Shown here: in pieces, positions 20,813 to 33,343 of the stretch
Layout: the number at the start of each line of letters is the position of its first letter
How positions within the stretch are numbered: the first letter of the stretch is position 1
Assembly: GCA_000231825.2 (NCBI GenBank)
Contig: JH720329.1
Location: 271,974-335,973 of the forward strand
DNA: 64,000 bases
Direction: 5' to 3'
DNA from: Tetrahymena elliotti 4EA
Taxonomy: Eukaryota; Ciliophora; Oligohymenophorea; Hymenostomatida; Tetrahymenidae
Made by a program: the position numbers and the translations under genes
Notes under the pieces: model-generated
What the model saw: the letters and a program-made list of their open reading frames with translations, nothing else
Databases searched by the model: none
Told to the model about the DNA's origin: nothing

Positions 20813-23810
20813 ATGGAGAGGATAGATGAATATGGAGCTAGTAGCGAAGCAGATTAGAATTCATCTTTGTTTTTTTAGAATAGCTAGGGCGATAACATAG
20901 ATTTTAAAACCCTAAATTAAGATGACTACACAAAACTTAGCTAATAAACATCTTTGAACTTAGCAAATTCATTTTTTAACAACAACTAATTTGATAATCT
21001 GGAAAAATTGTTAAACAGTAATAGAAATATAGATTTAACATTTCTTGCAGATAGGAAAAACTACACTTTAGCTCATAAAATTGTTTTAAATTAGAATATA
21101 GGATACCTTGTTAAAACCATTGATTATGTCAAATAATATTTTAAATCAAATAGGTTTTCAGAATATGATATTAAAGAAAATATTGCAAACTGGATCAATA
21201 CTAAAACGGAGGGAGAGTTTACTGCTCTTCACTTTGCTTCTTATAGGGGAGATTTAAAAATAATTCAATTTTTAATCAGTATAGGAGCTGACATTCATGC
21301 TAAAAATAGTAAAGGATTGAATTCTATTCATATTGCTGCATAAGGAGACTAACCTATTTCAATTAGATATTTTTAAAAGATAGGCCTAAATGCATTAGAA
21401 TTGGATAAAAAATAAGGAAATGCACTTCATTGGGCATGCTTCCTAGGAAACGAAAACGCAATAAACTATTTGACTTCTTATTCTGAAATTGACATAAACC
21501 AACCAGATTCAGTATTCAATTTTATTTAAAAATTCATATAAATTCATTTGCAAAGAAAAATCTATTTAAACTAATATTAGATTTTTATATATTATTAAAT
21601 ATGTTCAGAAGTTTTTTTATTCAACATTATTAAGAATCAATTAATCAATCCAAGAAAAATAAATCATCAGTTCAACAAAAATAAAAATCGGTTCAATATT
21701 AATAAGAATCAATTCAAGAATAATAAGAATCAATACATTATTTTACTACCAATGAATTCGTTATTCTTTGAAATTTTAATAGCATTTTACTAATTGTTAA
21801 TAATGTATCTTTTATTTTCTTATAAAATAATCAATCAATTAAAAAATTATCAAGAATAATCAAAATCAGCTCAACAAAAATAAAAATCTGTTCAAGAAAA
21901 ATAAGAACCAATTCATTATTTTCCTACCAACGAATTCGTTTTTCTTTGAAATTTTAATAGTGTTTTACTAGTTGTTAATAATTATGTTACTGGAAAATTT
22001 TATTTTTTTATAAAATAATCAATCAATTTAAGAATAATAAAGAGTCAGCTCAACAAAAATGAAATCAGTTCAAGAATAATAAGAATCAGTTTAAGAAAAA
22101 TAAGAATCAATTCATTATTTTTTACTATGATAACCAAAGACTTATTTATTCTTTGAATTTTAATAGTATTGTACTAGTTTTTTATCAAGTACTTTACTAG
22201 AAAATTTGGATTCTTCTTGAATTTTCTATGAAGTAAATAAACAGAAATGAAATATAAAAAACCACAATTTAGTTTTTTTGCGAAAATTTCCACTTTTGAA
22301 AATTTTTTAGAAGAAAAATTGATTCTATTTTTTTATCTAATTTTTTTAGAATAATTTATGTTTAAATAATCTTTAAATAAATAAAAAGCAAGGATTATCT
22401 CCTCTTCACTTAGCAGTTATTAGTGGTAATGCTAAGGCAGTTAAGCGTCTTCTATTAAAGGGAGCTGATAGAAATCTTAAGGATAAAAAGAATAAAACAC
22501 CAGGTTAACTTGCTTAGTAAGAGGGTTACGAAAGCATTGGGAATATGATCGATAACGTTGGTGGGTTTGAAGAGTATTGTAATATTCGTCAGCCTTTCCG
22601 TCCAGTGGATAAGGATTTAAAATAAGTTGTTCTCTTTTATGCTATTTATATTTTTATTTAAGGATTATTTGCAGCTTTCTATATTCCTTGTCTTGATTAG
22701 GAGTTCATCGAGTTTAGTATATGGGCTGTGTTGTCATTTTTAACTATAGTTCTATAAATTGTAGTTTGGTTTACTAATCCTGGTGAAGTGAAAGGAATTA
22801 ATAATAAGGAGGCTAAAGCTATTTAGCATCAAATTAAGAACTTAAATTAATTTAGTTGTGTTAGTTCATCAGCAACTGAATCTATGAATAAGTATTCAAT
22901 AAAATAAAATTCTTATAATAAATAAACTTCTACATAAAATGATTAAGGGGATAACAACATAGATTCTATCTTAGAATAAAAAAAACCATAGTCTATTAGA
23001 GTACTTGATGAAAGTAAAGGATGCTTAGAAGAGCCTCTTTTATCAGTAAATTAAAGTAATTAAAGAGATGAGTTAATATTACTTTTAAAATACCATCCTA
23101 TTGAAAATATATGCTTAGATTGCTAGATTATTAGACCTTCTCGTTCAAAGCATTGTGAAATTTGTAAGAAATGCATTAAAGTCTATGATCACCATTGTCC
23201 TTGGGTAAATAATTGTATAGGAGCAAATAATTATAAGTACTTTATCTCATTTATATTATTATTGTGGTTGAATAAACTCTCATTACTTGCATTAACTGGT
23301 CTTCATTTACTAACTGAATATGATGAAGAAGATGAATTTGCATTAAACTGGTTCTAGAATTTATCTGTAAATGAACTTCATTCTCTTTAAATTGTCAAAT
23401 ATGTTGCTGCTGCCTTGATAGGATCTATAACTCTTCCATTTTTTTTTATGTTATCTATTCTCTGCTTCGTCTAAATAAAAAATCTTTTCCTCAACTAAAC
23501 AACTTATGAAAGATACAATGCTAAAGCAAAAAGTGATGCTTTTCGTGAAAGTTCTTCCCTAACCTCAAGTAAAGACCCTAATCATATTACAGATTCAGAA
23601 ATGTTTGGAAGCATGAGAGATTAACCTTAATAGCAACAAATTAATTAAAATAAAGCTAAAACAATTAAGAAAATAAATACTTATTTCTCAATCAAGAATG
23701 CATTTTAAATGTGTTGCAATAATCAAAAAAACTAAATTTTCGATTTTAACAAAGATCACCATATAAAATAGGCCTTATAATAAGAGTAATATGAATCTAA
23801 TCACTAATGA
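20813..23810 (+). CDS. ankyrin-repeat DHHC palmitoyltransferase (copy 2)
   Basis: Exons 20813-21511 and 22389-23810, phase 0, intron 877 nt; 706 aa, the same length as copy 1 at 10888. Ankyrin repeats occupy about residues 130-285 (FTALHFASYRGD, GLNSIHIAAQGD, GNALHWACFLGN, GLSPLHLAVISGN). Four membrane helices and a DHHC cysteine-rich domain follow, with CLDC, SRSKHCEICKKCI and YDHHCPW; DHHC is at residues 500-503. The intron sits between ankyrin repeats 3 and 4 as in copy 1, so the pair arose by duplication of an intron-containing gene. The genes in between show that the copies are no longer adjacent. Predicted S-acyltransferase; the diverged Gln-rich linkers suggest different regulation or partners. 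Confidence 0.93.
21633..22200. repeat. triplicated unit of about 190 bp inside the DHHC intron
   Basis: Three copies, about 21633-21826, 21827-22014 and 22015-22200. Each starts with TAATCAATCAATT-like sequence, continues with short AATAAGAATCAATTCAAG-type sub-repeats and CAGCTCAACAAAAAT. Each ends with a TTCATTATTTT..CTACCAA..TTCTTTGAAATTTTAATAG block, quoted in parts. The repeats account for most of the 877-nt intron, against 267 nt in the paralogue. Confidence 0.8.
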
Positions 23811-24569
23811 ATATTCTAATTCATCTAAGAGTTATAAAATTTTAATAATTTTAAAGTCTTTTACATACACATTTCTTCATTCAAAAATCAGTCAATATCT
23901 TCTTAAATAAAATTTGTACAAAAATTAAGAAACTTACAACTCTTTAAAAACTCTTCTTTAAATTTATAAGATATTAAATTACTCTTTGCAAAACCCCATC
24001 TTAAAAATAAACATTTTTTCTAATGAAGTCCCTTCTAAAATTATAGAATTTCAAAGAAAAAGGGAAGGCTTAATTAGAAAAATAATGGTTGATTTTAAAA
24101 AATTAAATAAATTTAAATTCCTTTTACTCAGAAATTCTTTCATATTTTATTCCTTTTCATAAAATGAGCATTTTTTAAAAATCATAAATCTAAAAATATG
24201 TAATAACAAACAGTAAAAATTAAAATATCATATTTATAAACTAAGCAAGATAAAATAGAAATTATTTTATATTGGCAAAACATTGAGAGTATCTGTTTGA
24301 TTTATCAAGTCTAAATTTTTAAAAAATCATAGTTCTGGTTTCTTAAATAATTAAGAAATAAAACTCTTCTTATTAAAATGTAATTTAATCTAAATTGATA
24401 AAAATATTAATTTATTTTTACAATGGTAAGTCAGTAAGGTTAATTTATTTTAAAATATTAAACTTAAATCTAACAATTTTTATTATTAAACAAATGAAAT
24501 TACAGAATATACTATTAAAATGATAAATTAAATAATTACTTAAATTTTTAAGATTAAAATGATTTATGA
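23811..24569. other. AT-rich spacer, nothing recognised
   Basis: No gene or repeat family seen. The minus strand was checked for further phosphomannose isomerase exons and none were found. Confidence 0.55.
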
Positions 24570-24890
24570 TCATTAGCTCTAATTATTCTTCTTACAATAT
24601 ATAAGTAAGTTTTAAAGAAAAAATTATTAAACTAGTAATTGTTAGTTAATCAATTAGTTTATTAGAAATTAGTTTTAAAATATAACCCTTAAATTCTAAA
24701 AAACAGTAGTACCAATTAAATCTCCTAACTTTATGTTTATATTATCATCAATTATTACTAAGGAAGGACAGTTTACATGAGTACCCATCCAAAGCTCAGC
24801 ATATGGTTAATTTAATAACAAAATTAAGCAAAATATATTATTTGCATAAGCCAACTCTTTAATAAATTAGCAATATGACTATCAAATTTA
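24570..24890 (-). pseudogene. phosphomannose isomerase gene fragment
   Basis: On the minus strand, from 24806 downward, the frame reads PYAELWMGTHVNCPSLVIID followed by NIKLGDLI. PYAELWMGTH is the diagnostic N-terminal block of type I mannose-6-phosphate isomerase, the enzyme that interconverts fructose-6-P and mannose-6-P. Just upstream, in a different frame (about 24890-24857), FDSHIANLLK resembles the preceding SxVAxL block, so the fragment is also frameshifted. The downstream blocks needed for a roughly 400-aa enzyme, including the HPDK region, are absent from the next kilobase. I read it as a short relic, perhaps from a partial duplication. An undetected multi-exon gene is unlikely. Confidence 0.6.
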
Positions 24891-25182
24891 TTCATTAAAA
24901 AATAGAAACTAATATTTTATTTTATTTAAAAATGTTGTTTCCTTTAAAAAATAAAAATTAATGCATTTAGTCTATTTAAGCAACATTAAATTATTTTTCA
25001 TGTAAGGTATATTTTATTATAAATGTTTAAATTGAATTGAATAGGTAAATAATATTTTTATCAAATTGTTTAACTTTAATTTATTTAATTCTTTAATACT
25101 TGAATTGAAGTTTTATAGCTGTTATTAAGCTTTATATATTTTTTACATTTAAGCAAATAAGTAGAAGTAAAGTAAAATAAAT

Positions 25183-28100
25183 ATGATTAATACAGAATAG
25201 TAGTTATTATAAATAGAAAATGATTCTTCTCTACTTGTAGGAGCTAATTTTAGATAAAAAAATATAAGCAGTTCTCATGTAGATTAAAAAGATACCTATA
25301 ATAGTACTGAGATAAATGAATCTTAGTACAGTATGCCAAACTTTGATACCTCATTTTAAAACAATAATCAATAGGCTTTTTAATCTTCTGATAAATAATA
25401 AGGAATAATAATAAACATAATTAAACCCAGTCAGTAACAAAAGACAAGTTCTTCTAAATCATCCCACAATACTTCATCTTCATCATAATCTTCTTCTTCT
25501 TCTTGTACATCTTCTGAGTCTTCATCTGATTCAGAAAAATAAAAATAAGAAAATCAATAAATAAAAAACAATCTCTAAAATTTGAATCCACGTAATATAA
25601 TTAATTTAAAAATTAAAATTAAAACGTTTCTTTTTAAGATTTATTAGCAAGCCATTCTATGTTAAGTCCCTCTAATTCTAAAAGGCATAGTTCTTTCATA
25701 TCAAAAGAATATTAACTCTAAATATAAAATAATAGCATTTTGCTTAAGCAATCAATTAAATAAATTAAGTAGAAAATATTAAGTAAATCACTATTTAGGG
25801 ATAAAATACATTACAAACCTAATTTCTTGAAGAGAGTTGTTTTTATATTAAAATTTTATAGAAAAATGAAGCAAAATGTAATTTTTTATTAAATTTGATG
25901 TGAAATTTAAATCTATCTTTAAAAAGGTTATTAAAAAGAGTCTGAAATATTTAAGTGAGAGATTTTTTTACTTAATTAATGATAAAGCTTCTTAAGTAAA
26001 TGCAAAGTAGAACCAAAAAAATCAATATCTTAGAAAACTAGAAAACTTACAAAAGATTTTTTAAAAATTTTCTGTTCATACTTTTCGCCCAGAAAATACT
26101 TTTACAATAGTAGTTAAAATATTATAATTGACTGTAATTGTTTGTTACTGTTGGTGGCTACCTATTATAATGCTATTTTAAGATACAATTTATGAGCTAG
26201 AAGTTTCAAATTATTCTAATATTTTCTCTTTCTTTGTATTCCTACTATATGTAATAGCTAGCTTAAATACTGCGATTTACTAGGAAGGTATGATTGTGTA
26301 TGATAAATTTATAATTTTTAAGCAATATGCTTAATTCTAGCTTCATATAGACTTGATAACTGCTATATTTCTTTTATGGACAGAAGATTCTCACAAATTT
26401 TTACTTTTCTTACTCATTATATTAAGAGTTATTTAATTTTTTGTATTTCTTTCAACTCTAGATGCTAACTATCAAATTAAGTAAACAATTTCTTTCCATC
26501 AAATCTTAATATTTGTCTCAATAAATTTCTAAAATAAATACCCTTAAATTATGAATAAATATGAATTTTTAATAAACAATTTAAATAAAAAATTATTATC
26601 TACCTTTCATTAGAGAGGATTTTTTATTTCTGATCTCCATAAAAACTAAGAATAACATTAAATAGATATTTTTTAACTTCCAATTAAGAATTTTAATTTA
26701 ATCCATAAATTTAAAATTAGACAAAGATTTCCAAGTTTCAGATTAGCAAAGATGCTGGGAATTTTGTTACTTTCTGCGCACTTTTTTGCTTGTGGATTTA
26801 TATGGATAGGTTTTAATTCAGACCAAAATTTTAATTGGATAGCTAAATAAAGCTTATAAGGATAAAGCTGGTTTGATATTTATATAAATGGATTATATTT
26901 TTCAATAGTCACAATGTTGACTGTGGGATATGGTGATATATCTCCTATAAATTTAATTGAAAAAACCTATGTTATGATAATTATGCTCTTTAATTGTGGA
27001 TTATTTGGATATTATATTAATTCGATGAGTGAAATAATTAAAATAAGAGAACAAGAAAACATGGTTGTTGTGTAAAAATTTTTGTTTATTATTTTAATAT
27101 TAAAAAAGATAACATTTAAAATAAAGTAAATAACAGCTAGAAATTTTCAAATATTTGAAATTAAGAGGTGTTTCAAATCATATTTAAACTCAGGTAGCAA
27201 AACAACTTGAATATATTCACTACCAAGAAAGTTCATAAAAAGGTGAGCATCTCATTAGTAAGTTAGGAGAAAATTTGAGGAATGAGGTGAAAAAAGATAT
27301 TTATCTCAAATATATTTAGAATCATGTAATCATGAAGAGAATATTTTCATAATAATTTTTGTTTAAGCTGAGTCTCCATATGAAAGAAATGATGTAAATA
27401 AAAAATAAATTAAAAATTTTAACAATATTTTAATATTTCTTAAAGTCTTTATCCAAATTAGATTCTTCATAAAAAGGGAGAGTAAATATAAAGAATATAC
27501 ATGATCTTTAAAGGAGTTATTGAATATGTCTTTGAAGGAGAAAATGATTAGTAGATATCTAATTTTCAAGTAAATTTTTTTATAAAACAATAATGAATAG
27601 ATAAATTGTTAAAAAAGAATGGCTAAATAATATCTATTGAACGTTTCATAGCACAGTAGGATTATGAAGCAACATTGAAAAGTTAAAATATGTGTACATT
27701 AATTTATATAGATTTTAATGACTTTAAAAATCTGCTCTGCTAATTTCAATAAGATTTTGTAATTTTTTTAACATAAATAAATGATAGCGTTTATTGATAA
27801 TTAATAATAGGAAAAGTATTTCATGATAAAAGATTTAATTTAGTAAAAGCTAAATAATCCTTATTTTTCATATGAGTAGTGTTAGTCTTGTTAACTTTTT
27901 AGCCACACTCTATCATAATGTCCATCAGTAACATTTTAACCATAAAGAGATGTTGTTGTGAATAGGCATTCCTTTTGTATGGACCAAAAAAGGTAAGAAA
28001 TCAAAAAGAAAAGATTCAAATAAAAAGTAACAAAAATATTTTATGATTTCTTGTAAAATAAATACTTAATATTTAAAAATAGATTTGCTGTAGATCTGAG

Positions 28101-29243
28101 CTTCATAAAATAAGAGTGATGTTTAAAAAATATAGACTAGATAATTTAGATGATAACTAAAAGAAAAATCTGAGTTCATATCAAGACCAAAAATGGACAG
28201 AGAATATCCTTTTATGGAATGATAAAATATTTATGTAAAGACTTCCAATAAATGTTAAAGTAAAATGGAATCAAGATGAATAGGAAGATGAATAATAGTA
28301 AGAGAAATCTTCTAGATTTGACTTATATGATTATTATGATTATGAAGATGAAGAAGAAGAGGAAGAAGATGATGATGAAAATGGAGAAAGTGAATATACT
28401 TCTCACATATCCTAAAGGGAAAAAAGTAGTTACTATGATCTAGAGAGTATTGCATGCAAAGATGAAGATTTAAAAAATACCTCAACTTCAATAAAAAAAT
28501 AGCGTTTAAATTCTATAAAGTTAAGAGAAAGTTAACAGCTCACTTAAGCTACTATTGAGGAGTTGTTTAGGTAAAGCACAAATAAAAAATTGCATGAAAA
28601 GGCAGGTGATGAAAAATAAAAAAGAGACTCTTAGAAAACAATTACTTTACCAAATTAGAGTAAAAAAAGAGAAAGTTTTACTGAAAAAAATATGAGGTAA
28701 TTATTTGATAATCTTTAGAAATGAATAAATATTTTTGTAAATAGGAGATTAAGCACTGAGAAAGCAAATTAATAACCAATAGATTTAAAAAATAATTCAA
28801 ATCTAGACATTCAAGGTTATAAATCAGATATAGAAAATAGATCGTTATTTTAGATTTCACCTCGATCATAAATTTTTAATGACCCTTAAAATTAAATTAA
28901 AAACTTGTTAAATTATATATCATCCTTTTAGAAAGGTGTTCTAGATATGATGAATAAATAGACCTAGTCAGCAACCAATCTAAGTGCTTATCATAGAAGG
29001 AATAAGAAGAAAAAGAATTTTAACAAGCTAAACAGTACAGTCTTAAACAATTAAGATTTTGAAATTTCACTTAATAACTTTGAAAGATTTAAAGAGTATA
29101 GATTGTATTTCCCAGAATACAACTTAAATGTTGTTATGGAACAAATTAAGAAAAAATACAATTAATTCATGAAGAAATGGGTTGAAGAATTACCAAAATC
29201 TCATTTTCATCAAAGAAGATCAATATTTAAGAAATTTAACTGA
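25183..29243 (+). CDS. cyclic-nucleotide-binding voltage-type K+ channel
   Basis: Eight exons: 25183-25782, 25927-27071, 27109-27393, 27446-27569, 27618-27758, 27811-28026, 28083-28696 and 28745-29243; 1207 aa. The N-terminus is Ser/Gln-rich. A six-helix channel core follows, with selectivity filter TVGYGD at residues 532-537 and an S6 helix ending INSMSEIIKI. The C-linker has HIQTQVAKQLEYIHYQE. The cyclic-nucleotide-binding fold has LYPNQILHKKGEQI and IYMIFKGVIEYVF. Directly after it lies a CX2CX4HX4C zinc-knuckle-like motif at residues 789-802, then an acidic and basic cytoplasmic tail. All splice phases agree. The S4 region has very few arginines, so voltage sensing may be weak. In ciliates such channels act at the plasma or ciliary membrane. 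First acceptor (25926) is the least certain. Confidence 0.87.
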
Positions 29244-29429
29244 TAACTATTTTATGTTTTAAAATTAATCAATTCATAATAAAGATATAAATTCAAAATT
29301 ATAATTGATAAAAACATTTATTATTTTTAAATATTATGTTAAATACCAAAAAAAGAAAGAAAAAAATTTTCCTATTTGAAAAAATAACCTTTCCAAAAAA
29401 AATAAACCAATAATTGAAATTACAACTGT

Positions 29430-29480
29430 TATATATATAGCCTGAAGCTCTTAGGATTCATATTATATATATAATACCTA
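29430..29480. repeat. short dispersed element, orientation 1
   Basis: About 190 nt after the channel stop codon. Its reverse complement contains TATATATATAATATGAATCC and then TAAGA, matching 58578-58640 almost base for base in the opposite orientation. It is flanked by TA-alternating runs that can fold. Possibly a 3' UTR or intergenic repeat family. Confidence 0.45.
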
Positions 29481-29939
29481 AAAAATATGACATTCTAAAT
29501 AAATTAACCATAAAATAAATACCTGTATAATTTTCACAAATATATTTTTTTTAATAATTTAATTGATCATTTTAATATTAAATTTGATCAATTTGATTAA
29601 TAATAAATAACTTAATTCAAAATTAATAAATTGAATTATTTTATCAAATTCAATTTAATATCTATCAATTTTAATCTTTAGATTTGAAATAATTAAACTA
29701 ATTTCTCAACAAACTAAAAAAATTTCATCATTTAAAATTTTTGAAATTAAATAAAAAATAGAAAAAACTAAAAGAGTATTCGAAAGAAAAATAGTAAAAA
29801 ATAAAATAAAATGTAGGAATTTCAGGAAAGATTTCAAAAAATTTCAATTTAATAAAAAAATATCAATAATATGTTTATTATTTGCAATAACATGTAATAT
29901 GTATGACATTTATTATATAAATTGAAGAAGTGATGTCCT

Positions 29940-32708
29940 TCAAACTTCTTTTAATAACACTCTGTAGTAAATAATATTTTCTTTAGCATATTGTGCTTCT
30001 ACAGCAAAGAAATGTTCTTTTCCTTTTGGACTTTTAACATAATTTGGATTAACTCTGCATTAGAATATTAAATTATACTTTTTACCACAAAATTCAATAG
30101 GCTTACAGTAATTTTCTGCTGTATCATTTTGTTTTGCTTTATAGCTAGATAAAGTAGCTAGGTCAGACAAATATGTATTAGCATTTTATCCAGCTTTTAT
30201 GGATTTTTAAGTTATTCTACAAGTAAAGTTCTTATTTCCATAATAATTTTTTACACCTGGTTAAATATAAGTTTCTGTTATACCTTAATATCCTTATAGA
30301 CCTGTTCCATGATAAAGAACAATCCAAGCATTATTTCCTTTTGTAAGCCATTCTTTGTTACTTATTTAATGCTTTTAAATATCTATGCCAAAGCCTAAAT
30401 AATTAATAGGAAAATAATAAACTTTTCGTTATTTTTTCTACCCAACAATGGATAATGAGCCTCTAGAAGTTTAAATTTTTAAATGTGCTTCATCCCAAAA
30501 ATAATTATGTTGAGGATCAAAGAATGTATCTTTAATTACGCTATTAGAGAGCAGAGATTTGAGTGCTAAAGTTAAATTTCTAAATACATCTGACAACTTT
30601 GTTTTAATAAAATCTAAGTAAGCATTTACTTATTCTTTAATTTAGTAATTTATTTTGATAGAACCTTTTCTTATATTCATGATATGAATACTTTTTTCTG
30701 GTACTTAATAAATTTAAGAAGCAGCGCTTATAAATGTTTAGATAAATTCATTCATATTGTTTTAACTTGACATTACTCTCTCATAAGAAAATTCATCTGA
30801 ATCTGGAATTGTCAATTCATAGTATTTTGCTTAATTAGCTTAACTTTTCAATAATGAAAGCGCTTAATAAAAGTTTTCAATATCTTCTTAGCTGTCTTGA
30901 CTATCACATAATTAAACTTAATGCCCTTCATTTCTCAAATAAGTAAACAAAACACCTTTCAAAATCAATTGTTAATCCTCTAGTTTTTATGCTTGGATAA
31001 GCTTACTTTAATCAAGAGATTTTACTTTTTGCTAAATTTCATTAATTATTCTAGTAGTATTTTCCTCGAGTAAATTTTATTTTTAAGCATCTTAATTATT
31101 TTGTTTATCAAAGAAGAAGTAATCATAAGTGAAGCTGATATCTTCTTATTCTATATTATTTACATGAGGATTCAATAATTCACAGTGTCTTTTAATTTTA
31201 TCTTCAAGTTATTTCTTTGTTATTCTTTATTTGTAAGATTAGCCATCTTATTTGTATTCTTCTGGTTATTGTTAGTTTTGGATAAAAATGTACGATTCCA
31301 CATGGCTTTTCCTTTTATAAATAAATAAAGTAAGCAAATAATTTGATTTAAAAAACTAATTTACCCATAATCTAATTCAACTTGTTCACCTTAAAATGTA
31401 ATGCTTTGTAAAATTTCATTTCTAAAGAATTAATTCTTTATTTTTTTGTATTCTTCAACTTCTGCCTCTAATTCTAAAAAGTTATCTAAATTAGCATCTA
31501 TGACGCTTTGTAAAGGTTTTATATTTTTTATTTCTTCAATACAAAATTGTTGTATGTAATGATAAATCCAAGAATTATTACTAAGTTTCAAATTTTTAAA
31601 AACGTTTTCAAATTAATCTTTTATAATACCACTTAAGAAGGTCAAATTTTATATGAAATATTAAGGTGACTCAAAAACACATAAAATTTTTCCTAATGAA
31701 AATATGTCAGTCTATTGATTAAAATTTTAATTGATGTTTGATTTTTAATTTGTTAAATGAAACTTACTTATTTTGAAAAAAATAAATCATCATTATTTTC
31801 TTCAATCCTTCGGATATTATCTGGAGACAAGAAAAAAATTGATCCAATAAACTTGTTGATAAAAAGAGTTTAAATAATTTAAGCTTTCTTTTAAGAATTA
31901 AGATTAATTTACATCTCCTCTATCTTTTATGATAATATTTTAATTTTACTCAAGCTAGGTGGTTGAAGGAGAGATAGCTTTTTTACAAAATTAATTAATA
32001 ATCTTAAGTATTCAAATTAATTGGTGAGAAAAGACTATAAATAATTAAATTTTTTCTAGAAATCTTTTTTTTACCTAATTTACAAATTAATTGACGACCT
32101 TGGATTTTAATTAGAATATTAGTTGGACTGATATCACAATGGACAATATTTAGGCTATGAAGATAATTAACTGAATAAATCAATTATCTGGTAATCCATT
32201 GCTTATTTTCTTCATCTAATGAATATTTTTAATCTTGAATCATTTCTTTGAGATTATCTTTTCAAATTTATTAAATTAGTAAATAAATACTAATCTAAAT
32301 GTTAAAAAAAATACATTCATATAATTCAAATTCTAAAATAGCATACTCATTAGATCCTACTTTAATTGTATAACTATCATATAGCTCAAGAATAAAAGGT
32401 ATTTTTATCTTCTTCCAAAGAGGAATATATTTCATATTTATTTCATCAATTTGAAATATTTACAGAGAAATATCTTTGCCATCTTTGTTTTTAGCTCTAT
32501 AAAAGAATTCCAAAAATTCAAATGATTTTAAGTCAGTTAGTCTTAACTGACCATATTTTTTAGATTTGTGAATGTTTTATAGAATTTCTTCTAGATTTTT
32601 CTTATCCTAAATACTCAAAAGATCCATTTACTTTTTCAAGCTTTCCTTTCCTACCTGATGTAGAGATTCTAAGCTTTTTTCAATATTTTCTTCTTTTTGA
32701 CTTAACAT
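29940..32708 (-). CDS. kinase-like protein fused to an HGT-containing ART-like domain
   Basis: Minus-strand exons 32708-32315, 32257-32075, 31919-31768, 31711-31365 and 31311-29940; 815 aa. The N-terminal half has a kinase fold pattern: an LYEYNLKEMI hinge, catalytic loop HCDISPTNIL at residue 171 (HRD has become HCD), activation-segment end FIGSIFFLSPDNI and helix F DIFSLGKIL. The DFG site is replaced (KLEEM), so catalysis is doubtful. A long helical middle follows. The C-terminal domain has WIVLYHGTGLQGY (HGT at residue 693), FTCRITQKSI and FQCRVNPNY. It resembles a ciliate/protist domain that looks like an ADP-ribosyltransferase fold. Exon 3 acceptor was chosen by phase and by the expected activation-segment length. 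Function unknown. Confidence 0.75.
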
Positions 32709-33343
32709 AAATTTATAATCACTTCTTTCTTAAATCTTAGATAAATAACTAATTAATATTATTATTTAAACATTATATTATTTGAATTTGATTTTGAGGA
32801 CAAGAAATATCTTAATCTTCCAAACATAGTATTTATTTATTTATTTAATTTGATATTGAGGAGAATAACTATCTTAAATTAATATTTCTCTTTTTTTTTC
32901 CTCTTAAATTTAAAAAATAAAATCCGATTAAATTTATTCGATTTATTGAAATTGTATTTTTTTTCATTAAGTGACTTGGCTGATTGGATAAAAAGTGTAT
33001 GTTTTTCTAATTTAAAAATTTGTGGTTGAATCATTTTAAAAGTTTCTATCACTCTTTGTGAAATCCAGGATATTTTTAGTATTTTATATTTACTTAAAAG
33101 TCATCTAATGAATGTGCTTGACTAACAAATATGTTCCCAATCTTTTGTTATATGATAGAAGCTTAGCATAGTTTATTTATTTCACAAAGGTTCATTAATA
33201 GCAATTTAAAAAATGCTATTAAAAAATAAGCAGGGTATTAAATTAAAATTTTCCAATATATTAGTATAAGATCTGGAGATTCAACTTTCAATAATGTAGT
33301 ATACAATTATATAAATTTAAATTCATTATTAAGTCATCTTTAC
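32709..33343. other. AT-rich spacer
   Basis: Spacer upstream of the kinase-like gene, with short TTTA runs at about 32832-32850. Nothing else recognised. Confidence 0.55.

Noticed and set aside
27487..27522. Apparent GTAAAT..AAAG intron inside the CNBD
   Set aside because: Reading straight through gives KKGEQIQRIYMIFKGVIEYV, a normal nucleotide-binding-domain sequence, whereas splicing gives a stop.
27363..27590. Minus-strand ORF of 75 codons
   Set aside because: It overlaps CNBD exons and introns of the channel gene on the opposite strand, whose motifs (PNQILHKKGE) are decisive.
27759..27787. 29-nt intron GTAATTT..GATAG in the channel gene
   Set aside because: Phase does not fit. The longer intron 27759-27810 ends at AATAATAG and restores DFEKYFMIKD.
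32073..32100. Reading through the donor at 32074 in the kinase-like gene
   Set aside because: The frame stays open for about 45 codons but then stops before the activation-segment end. The phase-1 intron to 31920 gives the expected segment length up to FIGSIFFLSPDN.
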